Shown: piece by piece, positions 1-7,619 of the stretch
How the letters are laid out: every line of letters starts with the position of its first letter
How positions within the stretch are numbered: position 1 is the first letter of the stretch
NCBI GenBank assembly: GCA_034423195.1
Contig: DAOUIZ010000024.1
Location: 41,729 to 105,728, forward strand
DNA from: CATOSK01 sp034423195
GTDB taxonomy: Bacteria > Chloroflexota > Dehalococcoidia > Lucifugimonadales > UBA3495
Direction: 5' to 3'
Length of the DNA: 64,000 nt
The notes under the pieces: model-generated
Told to the model about the DNA's origin: nothing
Databases searched by the model: none
What the model saw: the letters and a program-made list of their open reading frames with translations, nothing else
Translations under genes and position numbers: made by a program

Positions 1-704
1 CCGTTGGGCTTGAATTCCCAAACGTCTGATGTGGTTACGACCCGTTGCTTGGTCTTTCCGTTAACATCCCAATGAAATCCCGCCGCGAGTTCGCGGCCCG
101 CCACCTGAATGACATCGTGGCCGTGAAGCGGCCCCCTTAACCACCTCAAACCATTCCTGTCGCATCTGGACGACTGTGCTCCATATCCTTCCGCAAAACG
201 CTGCCGTCCCTCTTGAAGCTCAAGGCTTTCTACAATTTCTTGCTCCGCATCAAATACATGGAAAGGCAAGCAACGAGGGTCCCCTTCGTTTTCCGAACGG
301 GCTTCTTTCATCCAAGCCAGGAATTCCCCCAAGGAAGAAGCCCAAGAATCTTCCATGGATTTGTTGGGAAGCTTGCTGTGATATGCCTTATGGAGGACAA
401 ATCTCTTCAAAGTGATGTAATGGGTAATTACATTCTTGGGTTGGGGTAAAATCGGGGCGTCGGCATACTCGATCTGCCACACTCCAACCCGAGCCCTGTG
501 AATACGTTTGTACAGGTTCGTTGCATCTTCGGGCTTAATCGCCCCAATGGGGCGTCCGTCTTTTTTAATGAGCCGGGTAGGTCGTTCCTGAAACAGCCAC
601 TGTCTCCTCACGCACTCAGCCTTGATGAACTTCGTGGCATTGCCGACGGCATGATGACTTTTTTCAGGATAGAATAGCCATACCTCGACCGGACGTCCGG
701 TCAT
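1..704 (-). CDS. Hypothetical protein, second gene of a two-gene operon (3' end outside window)
   Basis: An open frame runs leftwards from an ATG at 704 to the window edge, about 234 codons without a stop. It begins MTGRPVEVWLFYPEKS and continues through AECVRRQWLFQERPTRLIKK. The ATG overlaps the stop codon of the upstream gene (ATGA, 701-704), so the two are translationally coupled. I do not recognise the family and see no signal peptide or membrane segment; the sequence is basic and rich in aromatic residues. Base composition is lower in GC than the metabolic genes to the right, which suggests an accessory locus. The C-terminus is missing, so length and domain content stay unknown. Confidence 0.6.
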   Translation of the reverse strand, partial: MTGRPVEVWLFYPEKSHHAVGNATKFIKAECVRRQWLFQERPTRLIKKDGRPIGAIKPEDATNLYKRIHRARVGVWQIEYADAPILPQPKNVITHYITLKRFVLHKAYHSKLPNKSMEDSWASSLGEFLAWMKEARSENEGDPRCLPFHVFDAEQEIVESLELQEGRQRFAEGYGAQSSRCDRNGLRWLRGPLHGHDVIQVAGRELAAGFHWDVNGKTKQRVVTTSDVWEFKPN

Positions 705-1495
705 GGACCCTTCCGATTCATAGCTTTAAGGACAGCACGGGGGGGTAATGAAAGTTGAGACAGTTCTTCCTCGGTCATCTCATCTACAACTTGCTTCACG
801 AGTCTTCGGAGAGTATCTAGATCCGTTGTTCGCCGGTCTTGGCGCGGCGCGACCTCCGTAGTGAAATCCGAAGGAGGAATCAATTCTTGCTCTTGGAACC
901 AGTCTGACAGCCGTCGATACACTCTATCAATGAGGAACCGATTCCATTCGTATCTTAGCTCTGATGGTAATTGTGAGAGCGGCAAAAGGGATCGCGCCCA
1001 TTCCTTAGCATGGTCTGGCGCAGTGGGTAGAATGTCAATGAATGATTGTCTCCACTGCCCGTCTGTTTCCGCATCTATTGTCGGTAGTATCGAACAGTTC
1101 CCTTCGGCCGGGGCTGGACTTGTTGCCACCACTTCGATTTCTGGAAGCCAATAGTAGGTGTTGCCGCTAGACCTATCGAAGACAGCTCTCCAAAGGTCAC
1201 GGCGAATTCTTATGTGCCCCGGAGTGCCTAAGTTAGCGTCCAGTCTAAGCCTTTCCTCAGGCTTGAGCTCAACCATTGGGGGAGTTTGTTCATTGTCAAA
1301 GTCGAGAATGTTGCTAAACAGCGACACGAACTCGATCAACGACGAAGCTCCATAAGCCGCTTCGGTGAATTTCCTATTCGTTACATCCAGCAGGCGATTC
1401 TTCAAGACAGCGGTAGTCATCCGATACCAATCAGACTTGCCAGAATTCTTCGCCTGCATAAAAGCTTGGATTATTAGTTGCGTCCCATCCACCAC
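701..1495 (-). CDS. Hypothetical protein with a possible OST-HTH/LOTUS-like N-terminal domain
   Basis: This 264-residue protein is the first gene of the operon that continues to the left edge. Residues about 5-80 (YRMTTAVLKNRLLDVTNRKF, then YGASSLIEFVSLFSNIL) have the helix pattern and the 'fixed tyrosine-glycine then short helix' look of OST-HTH/LOTUS winged-helix domains, which bind RNA or partner proteins. That resemblance is from memory of the family and is tentative. The C-terminal part is charged and helical with no motif I can name. There is no signal peptide. Composition is lower in GC than neighbours, as in accessory or defence genes. The 4-bp overlap with the next gene implies joint function. 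Confidence 0.6.
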   Translation of the reverse strand: MVDGTQLIIQAFMQAKNSGKSDWYRMTTAVLKNRLLDVTNRKFTEAAYGASSLIEFVSLFSNILDFDNEQTPPMVELKPEERLRLDANLGTPGHIRIRRDLWRAVFDRSSGNTYYWLPEIEVVATSPAPAEGNCSILPTIDAETDGQWRQSFIDILPTAPDHAKEWARSLLPLSQLPSELRYEWNRFLIDRVYRRLSDWFQEQELIPPSDFTTEVAPRQDRRTTDLDTLRRLVKQVVDEMTEEELSQLSLPPRAVLKAMNRKGP

Positions 1496-1606
1496 AGTTG
1501 GCCCTCCGGCGAAGAATAGCTACATTCTATCCTATGCCCCACGGGAACAACCACACAAGACTGGAGTGCCTTCTTGATCCTCAATTAACCTCGTCTCTTG
1601 CGCTTG

Positions 1607-1635
1607 TAAACAAGCCGTTAGTTTTCCGATATACT
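1607..1635 (+). promoter_or_regulatory. Candidate sigma-70 promoter for the hydantoinase gene
   Basis: TAAACA (1607-1612) and TATACT (1630-1635) are separated by 17 bp. The -10 is good, the -35 matches four of six consensus bases. It lies about 70 bp before the start codon at 1707, which has a GGAGG ribosome site. Confidence 0.4.
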
Positions 1636-1706
1636 GGCGCAAAACCATCCGGTGGACTCCGGCGACGGTTTGATTAGTAGCTTTATTTGAAAAGCAGGAG
1701 GTTCTC

Positions 1707-3131
1707 ATGCTCGACATCATTATTCGGAATGGGACCGTGGTCACACCCTGGGGCGTGGGGGATTGGGATGTGGCAATCCAGGGGGAGCGGATCGTGGCAG
1801 TGGCGGCGGCCAACACCCTGACCGATGAAGTCGGAAGGGTCATAGATGCCTCTGGCAAGGTGGTCATACCGGGCGGGATTGAACCCCATGCCCACATCGC
1901 CGCTCCCATCATGGGGCCGGGGAACCTGCGCACCGCGCCGCCGGAGGAAGTGAGCCGCGCCGCCCTCTTCGGCGGGACAACCACGCTCATGGACTTCGCA
2001 ATCCAGTATCCCGGGATCGACATTTCCGAGGCGATACAGGAGCGGACGGACGTCTGGCGGGGAAACTCATACGCCGACTATTCCCACCACCTGATGCTGC
2101 TGGGGGAGATTCCCGAGAACATCCTGGGATCGCTCCACGAGCACATTGAGGACGGGTTCGCGTCGGTGAAGATTTTCACCACCAACATTCGGCCGCCGGA
2201 AATGAGCGGCGAGCCCCGCATGGTGCGGATGGGGCACCTGCACGACCTGATGGAGCAGGTCCAGCGGAACGACGGGATGCTGATGGTCCACTCGGAAGAC
2301 GACGACATGGTGCAGCACATGTACCAGAAGCTGGCCAGAGAAGAACGGAACGAGTGGTGGAACATGCACCTGGTCCACAGCAACGAGTCGGAGGACGTTT
2401 CCTTCCGGCGGGTGATACGGGTGTCGGAGTGGACCGGCGCTCCGGTGTATTTCGTCCATGTGAGCGCACTGCAGGGGATCAACGCCATTGGTGAGGCCCG
2501 TTCCAAGGGACTGCCCATCTATGGAGAGACGCTGCACAACTACTGCTGCTTCAACGCCGACAACTACAAGGAAGAGTACGGCATGAAGTACCACACCTAT
2601 CCGTCGCTGAAGTCGGAGGAGGACCGGCAGGCGCTGTGGCGGGGCATCGCCCAGGGCGGTCTGAACACCATGGCTACGGATGAATACTGCACGAACTGGG
2701 CCTTGAAAATCCAGGGGCGGACGGTGCGGGATGTGACCGGCGGGCACAACGGAGCGGAGACCCGGGTGGGCGTCACCTACAGCGAGGGCGTAGTCCGCCA
2801 GGGGATGTCGCTGGAGAGGTTCGTTGACGTGACATCGACGAACGCCGCCAAGATCATGGGGCTCTATCCCCGCAAGGGAGCCATCGCTCCCGGCAGCGAC
2901 GCGGACATTGTGCTCATAGACCCGAGCATCCAGCGGCCGCTGACCATGGACGACTTCCATATTTCCGACTACAGCATCTGGGAAGGCTTTGCTGCCTCAG
3001 GGTGGCCGGTTATGACCATCATGCGGGGCAAGGTGGTGGTGGAGAACGGGCAGCTGAATGCTTCCCTGAGCGACGGGCAGCTCCTGCGGCGGAAGGTCAA
3101 CCCGGAGGTGACCAACCGGCCGGCTTGCTAA
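1707..3131 (+). CDS. Dihydropyrimidinase / D-hydantoinase family amidohydrolase
   Basis: A 474-residue cyclic amidohydrolase, full length for the family. The binuclear metal site is complete: H61 and H63 in the HAH motif after strand one, K155 (the carboxylated lysine, in SVKIF), H195, H251 and D325. Such enzymes open the ring of hydantoins or dihydropyrimidines to N-carbamoyl amino acids. The segment ATDEYCTNW replaces the usual GTDHCPF around the catalytic aspartate, so the substrate may differ from classical dihydropyrimidine. It stands alone, with no carbamoylase or racemase next to it. Ribosome site GCAGGAGG precedes the ATG. Metal site and fold are clear; exact substrate is inferred only. 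Confidence 0.88.
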   Translation: MLDIIIRNGTVVTPWGVGDWDVAIQGERIVAVAAANTLTDEVGRVIDASGKVVIPGGIEPHAHIAAPIMGPGNLRTAPPEEVSRAALFGGTTTLMDFAIQYPGIDISEAIQERTDVWRGNSYADYSHHLMLLGEIPENILGSLHEHIEDGFASVKIFTTNIRPPEMSGEPRMVRMGHLHDLMEQVQRNDGMLMVHSEDDDMVQHMYQKLAREERNEWWNMHLVHSNESEDVSFRRVIRVSEWTGAPVYFVHVSALQGINAIGEARSKGLPIYGETLHNYCCFNADNYKEEYGMKYHTYPSLKSEEDRQALWRGIAQGGLNTMATDEYCTNWALKIQGRTVRDVTGGHNGAETRVGVTYSEGVVRQGMSLERFVDVTSTNAAKIMGLYPRKGAIAPGSDADIVLIDPSIQRPLTMDDFHISDYSIWEGFAASGWPVMTIMRGKVVVENGQLNASLSDGQLLRRKVNPEVTNRPAC

Positions 3132-3167
3132 CGAACTATCCCAAAACCAATCCTGTCACCCCCATCC

Positions 3168-3190
3168 TGACCCCGGCAATGCCGGGGTCA
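3168..3190. repeat. Perfect 10-bp palindrome downstream of the hydantoinase gene
   Basis: TGACCCCGGC (3168-3177) and GCCGGGGTCA (3181-3190) are exact inverted copies around a 3-nt loop. It sits 37 bp past the stop codon. No T-run follows, so it may be a REP-like element or mRNA-stabilising hairpin rather than a classical terminator. Confidence 0.7.
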
Positions 3191-3306
3191 GAGTCTTGCC
3201 CCGTCGAGGGGGAAGAACTTGTCCGGAGGTTCCCTAACAAAAAAACGGCAAAAACGGATTTGTGAGACATTTGGGCGGTTTCGTGCTCAAAATCCCCTGG
3301 ATCCAC

Positions 3307-3433
3307 GGGACATTGGGGGGCAAATTAGGGGCAATCCAGGGCTGTTTCGGGACACGATTGAGACAGGTTGAGACATTATTGGGACATTTTGGGGCATTTT
3401 GGGAAGATTTGAGCGTGGGCAATGGGACATTTT
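3307..3433. repeat. Degenerate tandem array of about 10.5-bp GGGACATTTT units
   Basis: Twelve consecutive units begin at 3307, 3317, 3328, 3339, 3349, 3360, 3370, 3381, 3391, 3401, 3411 and 3424. Typical units are GGGACATTGG, GGGGCAAATTA, GAGACATTATT and GGGACATTTT. An outlying GAGACA at 3264 is 43 bp before the first unit, also about four helical turns. Unit length alternates 10 and 11, so the G-runs stay on one face of the helix. No protein-coding reading is convincing. Confidence 0.7.
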
Positions 3434-3741
3434 CCGTGGTTGAAGGCTCCGGTGTCGTCTGCCTGCTGTGAACCGGGAGGTCCAGCGGGGTTTGAAGCTC
3501 AAGGCCGGGCAGCACGAAATGACTGAATGTCCTCCGAATATCCTTCTGCACCAATTTTCCGAACCAATTCCCCGCACCCATTCTCTTCCCTAACAACGTT
3601 AGTGTTCCGGCACCGGGGGTGTCAATGGCCAACTGTCAGCGGGTGGGGTTTTACGGAAGAGACTATCTCAAAACCCTGCCAGGGCCTTTCCCAAGCGAAA
3701 AGTCCCGCAGTGAAGGCACATGGGAAGGTTTTGGGTAGTTT

Positions 3742-4530
3742 CTAAGGCGTGTCGTTCATCCCGTAGCCAACGTTTTTGACGGTGCGGAAATACTGCCGCC
3801 CGCTGGTCTCAATCTTGTTTCGCAGCCGGCGGATGTGGACGTCCACGGTGCGGGTGCCCCCAAAGCCCTCCACCCCCCAGACGTCGGCCAGCAACTGCCC
3901 CCGGGAGAAGACTCTGCCCACGTTCTCCATGAGAAACTTCAACAACTGAAATTCCATCCAGGCCAGCCCGACCCGTTCCCCGGCGACGGTTACCTGGTAA
4001 GTGTCCGGGTTGAGCGCGATTTCCCCCACGACCAGGGATGTGGCTTCCTGTTGGAGCGCGGCCCGCTCGACCAGTCGGCGGATTCTGATGCTCAACTCTG
4101 CGGAAGTGCAGGGGACGACCAGAAAATCGTCGGCTTCTTCCAGGATGTTGCAGTTTTCCAGGTCATCATGGGTTATGCAGTCCAGCAAGCCCGGTTTGGA
4201 CGCCTCCCTGGCAGCCTGCCATACCCTCGGGTCTATGCCTTTGGTGGAGGCCCCCGGTCCCACGACCACGACGGTTGGTGCAGACCCGGCATTCCGCGTC
4301 TGCATGTCGGCGAAGGACGCCGGGGCAATGGGATTGCTGAAACGGAACTCCCCCTGGCTGGACAGGGCCCGTACCGCGGCGGCGGCCGATTCCCAATGCT
4401 CTCCGACCAGCAGGACGCTGATCGGTTCCCCACGGGCCGAGACAGGACGTTCCTCCTGTTGCTGCATACTGGGTTCCCCACGCGCCGCGTCAAAGTAGCA
4501 TACCCCGGTTGTCGGCCGGGATAGTGCCAT
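3742..4530 (-). CDS. OmpR/PhoB-type winged-helix regulator with a degenerate receiver domain
   Basis: Residues about 165-258 form a clear trans_reg_C winged helix (LAWMEFQLLKFLMENVGRVF, then TVDVHIRRLRNKIE and VKNVGYG), so the protein binds DNA. The N-terminal region has the outline of a receiver domain, ending EEADDFLVVPCTSAELSIRI, but the strand that should carry the phosphorylated aspartate reads VVVVGPG, and the conserved KP motif has become VP. Phosphorylation by a histidine kinase is therefore unlikely. No kinase gene is adjacent. The first 21 residues may not be translated; a second methionine (MQQQEERP) is a good alternative start. The regulon is unknown; it could be a constitutive or ligand-controlled regulator. 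Confidence 0.85.
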   Translation of the reverse strand: MALSRPTTGVCYFDAARGEPSMQQQEERPVSARGEPISVLLVGEHWESAAAAVRALSSQGEFRFSNPIAPASFADMQTRNAGSAPTVVVVGPGASTKGIDPRVWQAAREASKPGLLDCITHDDLENCNILEEADDFLVVPCTSAELSIRIRRLVERAALQQEATSLVVGEIALNPDTYQVTVAGERVGLAWMEFQLLKFLMENVGRVFSRGQLLADVWGVEGFGGTRTVDVHIRRLRNKIETSGRQYFRTVKNVGYGMNDTP

Positions 4531-4630
4531 CCTGCCATATTGGTGTTTCGCGGGGGTTACGCCAGCGTAAACTCCCTGTTACGCACCCTACTTTCGCAAT
4601 TGATGGATGGCAGGGGCGGCGGGGGCGTGG

Positions 4631-4650
4631 ATTCCCGCCGGCGCGAGAAT
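4631..4650. repeat. REP-like palindrome
   Basis: ATTCCCGC (4631-4638) and GCGAGAAT (4643-4650) form an imperfect stem with loop CGGC, inside the frame GGATTCCC...AATGACGG. This is the pattern of dispersed intergenic palindromes common in high-GC genomes. It sits in the 208-bp gap between two minus-strand genes. Confidence 0.55.
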
Positions 4651-4738
4651 GACGGGAGAGGTGGGAATGACTGGAAGAGGGGAACGGCCCAGGTTAGATG
4701 CCAGCGGAGGGGCGTCAATCGTGATTGGAAGGCCGTGG

Positions 4739-5062
4739 TCAGGTATCGTACAGGTCCTCGTCGGAGAAGAAGGGCTTGTCCCAGTCCGGGTCCGGTTCCC
4801 CGGTGAGGATGCTGGTGTGGAGACGGCAGGCGCGGTTCCACAGGACGATGATGGCGTTATTGATTATGAATTGGGGCAGGCGCCGTCCGTATTCCTGGTA
4901 GGCCCAGCCGCTGAAGCCGTTTCCGAAGAACTCCTCAAGGAAGGGGGTGGGCTCGGCGTCGGCGGAACAGGCCTCCAGGATTTCGATGGGGGCTTCCGAA
5001 CACAACAGGCCGGGGCGGTCCAGCGCCAGCTGCAGGAACTGTTCCTCTTGTTCTCGGTCCAT
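4739..5062 (-). CDS. Small hypothetical protein
   Basis: A 107-residue acidic protein beginning MDREQEEQFLQLALDRPGLL and ending in SDEDLYDT. I recognise no family. It is rich in aromatic and acidic residues and has no signal peptide or strong membrane helix. The context is a run of minus-strand genes, 115 bp downstream of the NHL protein gene. No strong ribosome site is seen before the ATG, so the call rests on length, codon usage and the absence of a better frame on either strand. Confidence 0.45.
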   Translation of the reverse strand: MDREQEEQFLQLALDRPGLLCSEAPIEILEACSADAEPTPFLEEFFGNGFSGWAYQEYGRRLPQFIINNAIIVLWNRACRLHTSILTGEPDPDWDKPFFSDEDLYDT

Positions 5063-5176
5063 CAGTAGTACACCGGGGCTGATTCAAAAACCGGCCCCGG
5101 GAACAGCGGCACTCCCGGCATTCCAGAAGCGGCAGCCACAACCCGGGGGGCGATCAAAGGTTCCGGTTGACCGGGT

Positions 5177-6247
5177 CTACAGGTTCATCTGGGGGACCAT
5201 GTACCTGCCCAGCTTGGTGTAAATCTGCAAGCGGCTGCGCTGGTTATCGACAACGATGAGCCGGTTGTTATCGGCATCGTAGGCGATTCCGGTGGGAACG
5301 GCGAACCGCCACTCGGACTCCATGTTCCGCAGGTTGACCTCGCGGCGCCGCTTGATGTAGTCGGCGTTGGCGTCGACGGTCATCTTGGCCCACTTGGAAA
5401 GCTCCTGGGCGTCGCCGGTCAGGGTGATGATGTAGGCGCCGTCCTTGTCGAAGGCGTGGACGCGGCCGGGATGGTGCCCGTTGTCGCCCCAGTCGCAGAC
5501 GTAAACGTCGCCCTGGGGGTCGACCGCCACGTCGGTAGGCTTCTGGAGGCAGCCACGGCCCTCGCCGGGCTGTCCGATCTGGGCCAGCCACTCGCCGCCG
5601 GGGGTGAATTTCTGGACGCGGTCGTTGAGGTGGTCGGCCACGTAGACGCAGCCTTCGGCGTCGGTGGTGACGCCCCAAGGGGAGTTGAACTGGCCGTTGC
5701 CGTCGCCATGTCCGCCCCAACCGAGGAGGAATTGCCCATCGGTGGTGAACTTGCGGACCTCGTGGCTGCGGCCGTCGGTCACGTACACATTATCGCTGGC
5801 ATCAATAACGATTCCGGCAATGCCGTGTGAATTGCCGTCGTCGCTTTCGAGGGCGCTCCACTTCTTCTGGAAGGCGCCTTCGGAGTCGAAGACGGATACC
5901 TGGTTGAGCCATTCGTCGGAGACGTAGACGCTGCCCCGGCTGTCGACGGCCACGCCGGAGCCCCAGATAAATTCGCCGTTGTTGGAGCCGTACTTGGAGA
6001 ACTCGCCAAGGAACTCCTCGTCGCCGGGGGTGGGGCCGACGCTAAGCCGGCTGACCCGGGCCCCGATGCCGGTGCGGTTCCAGGCGACGTTGCTGATGCT
6101 CTCGCTGCCCCGGTTGACGATGTACATGAGATTGTCTTTGCCCACCGCCACCGAGACAGGCTGACTGAAGCCCATTCCAGACTGCGAGCCACGGCCCACG
6201 GAATGGCTGTAATCGTAAGTCCTGCCTGCTGCTACTTGTGTCAGCAT
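5177..6247 (-). CDS. NHL-repeat beta-propeller protein
   Basis: The 356-residue protein is built from NHL repeats: DSRGSVYVSDEWLNQVSVFD, DASDNVYVTDGRSHEVRKF, DAEGCVYVADHLNDRVQKF, DPQGDVYVCDWGDNGHHPG and a final unit DNNRLIVVDNQRSRLQIY. Each follows the G-x-V/I-Y-V-x-D pattern, giving a six-bladed propeller of the type used for ligand or protein binding, sometimes for lyase or lactonase activity. No signal peptide is seen. A ribosome site (AAGGGGAAA) precedes the ATG at 6247. It lies directly downstream of the DUF1501 and DUF1800 genes in the same direction, so joint expression is likely. The function of the trio is unknown. Confidence 0.85.
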   Translation of the reverse strand: MLTQVAAGRTYDYSHSVGRGSQSGMGFSQPVSVAVGKDNLMYIVNRGSESISNVAWNRTGIGARVSRLSVGPTPGDEEFLGEFSKYGSNNGEFIWGSGVAVDSRGSVYVSDEWLNQVSVFDSEGAFQKKWSALESDDGNSHGIAGIVIDASDNVYVTDGRSHEVRKFTTDGQFLLGWGGHGDGNGQFNSPWGVTTDAEGCVYVADHLNDRVQKFTPGGEWLAQIGQPGEGRGCLQKPTDVAVDPQGDVYVCDWGDNGHHPGRVHAFDKDGAYIITLTGDAQELSKWAKMTVDANADYIKRRREVNLRNMESEWRFAVPTGIAYDADNNRLIVVDNQRSRLQIYTKLGRYMVPQMNL

Positions 6248-6407
6248 ATTTTCCCCTTGCCCGAAACTTTCCCGCCGGGAAGGTCCGGGCCTTAGCTGTT
6301 GTCGAGTTGATTGCGAGCCGGAAGCTGTTTGCCGCCGAAGGGGTCAGGGAGTTGCCCCCCTGGCCCCTTATTCAGCATCACAATTCCCGGTTCAGGGAAG
6401 CTCCAGG

Positions 6408-7535
6408 CTAAACGAACTGGGGCTTCTCGAAGACGCCGCCGACCAGCGGCTGGGCGTCGAGACCCATCCAGTCTTCCAGGATGGTGGAGTAGACGCTGCG
6501 GAAGTCGAGGTTGGGGACGAGATCTCCCTGCTCCAGGTCTTCGGGAGCGGTGGAGGGGTACTCGCTGTACTCGCCTCCCTTGACGTTCTCGCCGAGGACG
6601 AAGGCGACGCCGCCCGCGCCGTGGTCGGTGCCGGAGCCGTTGTCGTGGACGCGGCGTCCGAACTCGGTGAACATCAGCAGGATGACGTTGTCGCCCACAT
6701 CGTGGGCCTTGAGGTCATCCATGAAGGAAGAGACGCCTTCGGATACGTCCTTCCACAGCTTGTCGTGCATCCCGGTCTGGTTGGAGTGGCTGTCGAAGCT
6801 GCCGTGGTCGCAGTAGAAGATGCGCGTGCCCAGGTCGGCCATGTGGACCTGGGCTACCCCCTTGAGCTTGTTGGCCAACGGGGTGTCGGGGTACTCGACT
6901 TCGGAGGAGTACCGCTGGGGGGCCACCTTGAGGATGTCGGCGGCGGCCAGGGAGTCGAGGCCGGTCTGGCCCAGGTAGTCCATGACGAAGCCGGAGCCGA
7001 TGGTGGGGGAGTAGAGGCGGCTGAAGCGGTCGATTATCTTGTTGCGCTGTTCCTGCTCGGCGATGCCGGTGAGCATTCCGAAGTTGTCCAGGTCGTCAAC
7101 ACAGGAGACGGGGACTCCGGGGAGAGCCAGGGCCCGGAAGAGGCTGGGGCCGAAGCTGACGGTGGTTACCACGTTTTCCTTGTTGGGGTCGATCTCACGG
7201 GTGGCGCGGCCCAGCCAGCCCTCGGTGCCCAGCTTGTCCGGCTCGCAGGTGTGCCAGATGTCCATGGAGCGGAAGTGGGAGCGGGGGGAGTTGGGGTAGC
7301 CAACGCCGTGAAGGATGGCCATGTTTCCTTCGTCGTAGACGGCCTTGAGGGGGCTCATCTCGGGGTGGAAGCCGACCTTGTCATTAATCTTGAGGACGCG
7401 GTCCTCGGCGATGCCCACCGCGGGCCGGTTGTCGTAGTAGCGGGGGTCGGTGTAGGGGATGACCGTGTTGAAGTAGTCGTTGCCGCCACTGAGCTGCAGG
7501 ACTACCAGAACCGGGTCTTTCTTGGTCGAGGTCAT
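6408..7535 (-). CDS. DUF1501 family protein (sulfatase-like fold)
   Basis: A 375-residue DUF1501 protein. The family signature is present at the N-terminus (VLVVLQLSGGNDYFNTVIPY) and near the end (MFTEFGRRVHDNGSGTDHGAG), where conserved Glu, Asp and His residues resemble the metal site of alkaline phosphatase or sulfatase-like hydrolases. Most DUF1501 proteins begin with a twin-arginine signal; this one does not, so it may be cytoplasmic or exported with a partner. GGAGGATAAC precedes the ATG. The gene follows the DUF1800 gene by 84 bp in the usual DUF1800-DUF1501 pairing. The biochemical role of the pair is not established. Confidence 0.87.
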   Translation of the reverse strand: MTSTKKDPVLVVLQLSGGNDYFNTVIPYTDPRYYDNRPAVGIAEDRVLKINDKVGFHPEMSPLKAVYDEGNMAILHGVGYPNSPRSHFRSMDIWHTCEPDKLGTEGWLGRATREIDPNKENVVTTVSFGPSLFRALALPGVPVSCVDDLDNFGMLTGIAEQEQRNKIIDRFSRLYSPTIGSGFVMDYLGQTGLDSLAAADILKVAPQRYSSEVEYPDTPLANKLKGVAQVHMADLGTRIFYCDHGSFDSHSNQTGMHDKLWKDVSEGVSSFMDDLKAHDVGDNVILLMFTEFGRRVHDNGSGTDHGAGGVAFVLGENVKGGEYSEYPSTAPEDLEQGDLVPNLDFRSVYSTILEDWMGLDAQPLVGGVFEKPQFV

Positions 7536-7619
7536 TACTGGTTATCCTCCGTTAGTTTGATTGTCTCCGGGGTCCCCGGTGGCTGGGAGGGTGGATAGCC
7601 CATCCTCCCAGTGTCGTTG

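Larger units (their letters stand above)
3132..3741. other. Gene-free convergent intergenic region
   Basis: This 610-bp stretch lies between two genes that converge on it. Short open frames here lack ribosome sites and protein-like composition. It contains the palindrome at 3168, two A-runs one helical turn apart (3239-3245 and 3250-3254) and the phased array at 3307-3433. Confidence 0.7.

Noticed and set aside
2067..2960. Long minus-strand open frame opposite the hydantoinase gene
   Set aside because: Composition is Val/His/Leu-rich shadow sequence of a high-GC gene; the plus-strand frame has a full metal site and ribosome site.
3262..3471. 69-residue open frame over the phased array
   Set aside because: No ribosome site, and the sequence shows a 10.5-bp rather than a codon period.
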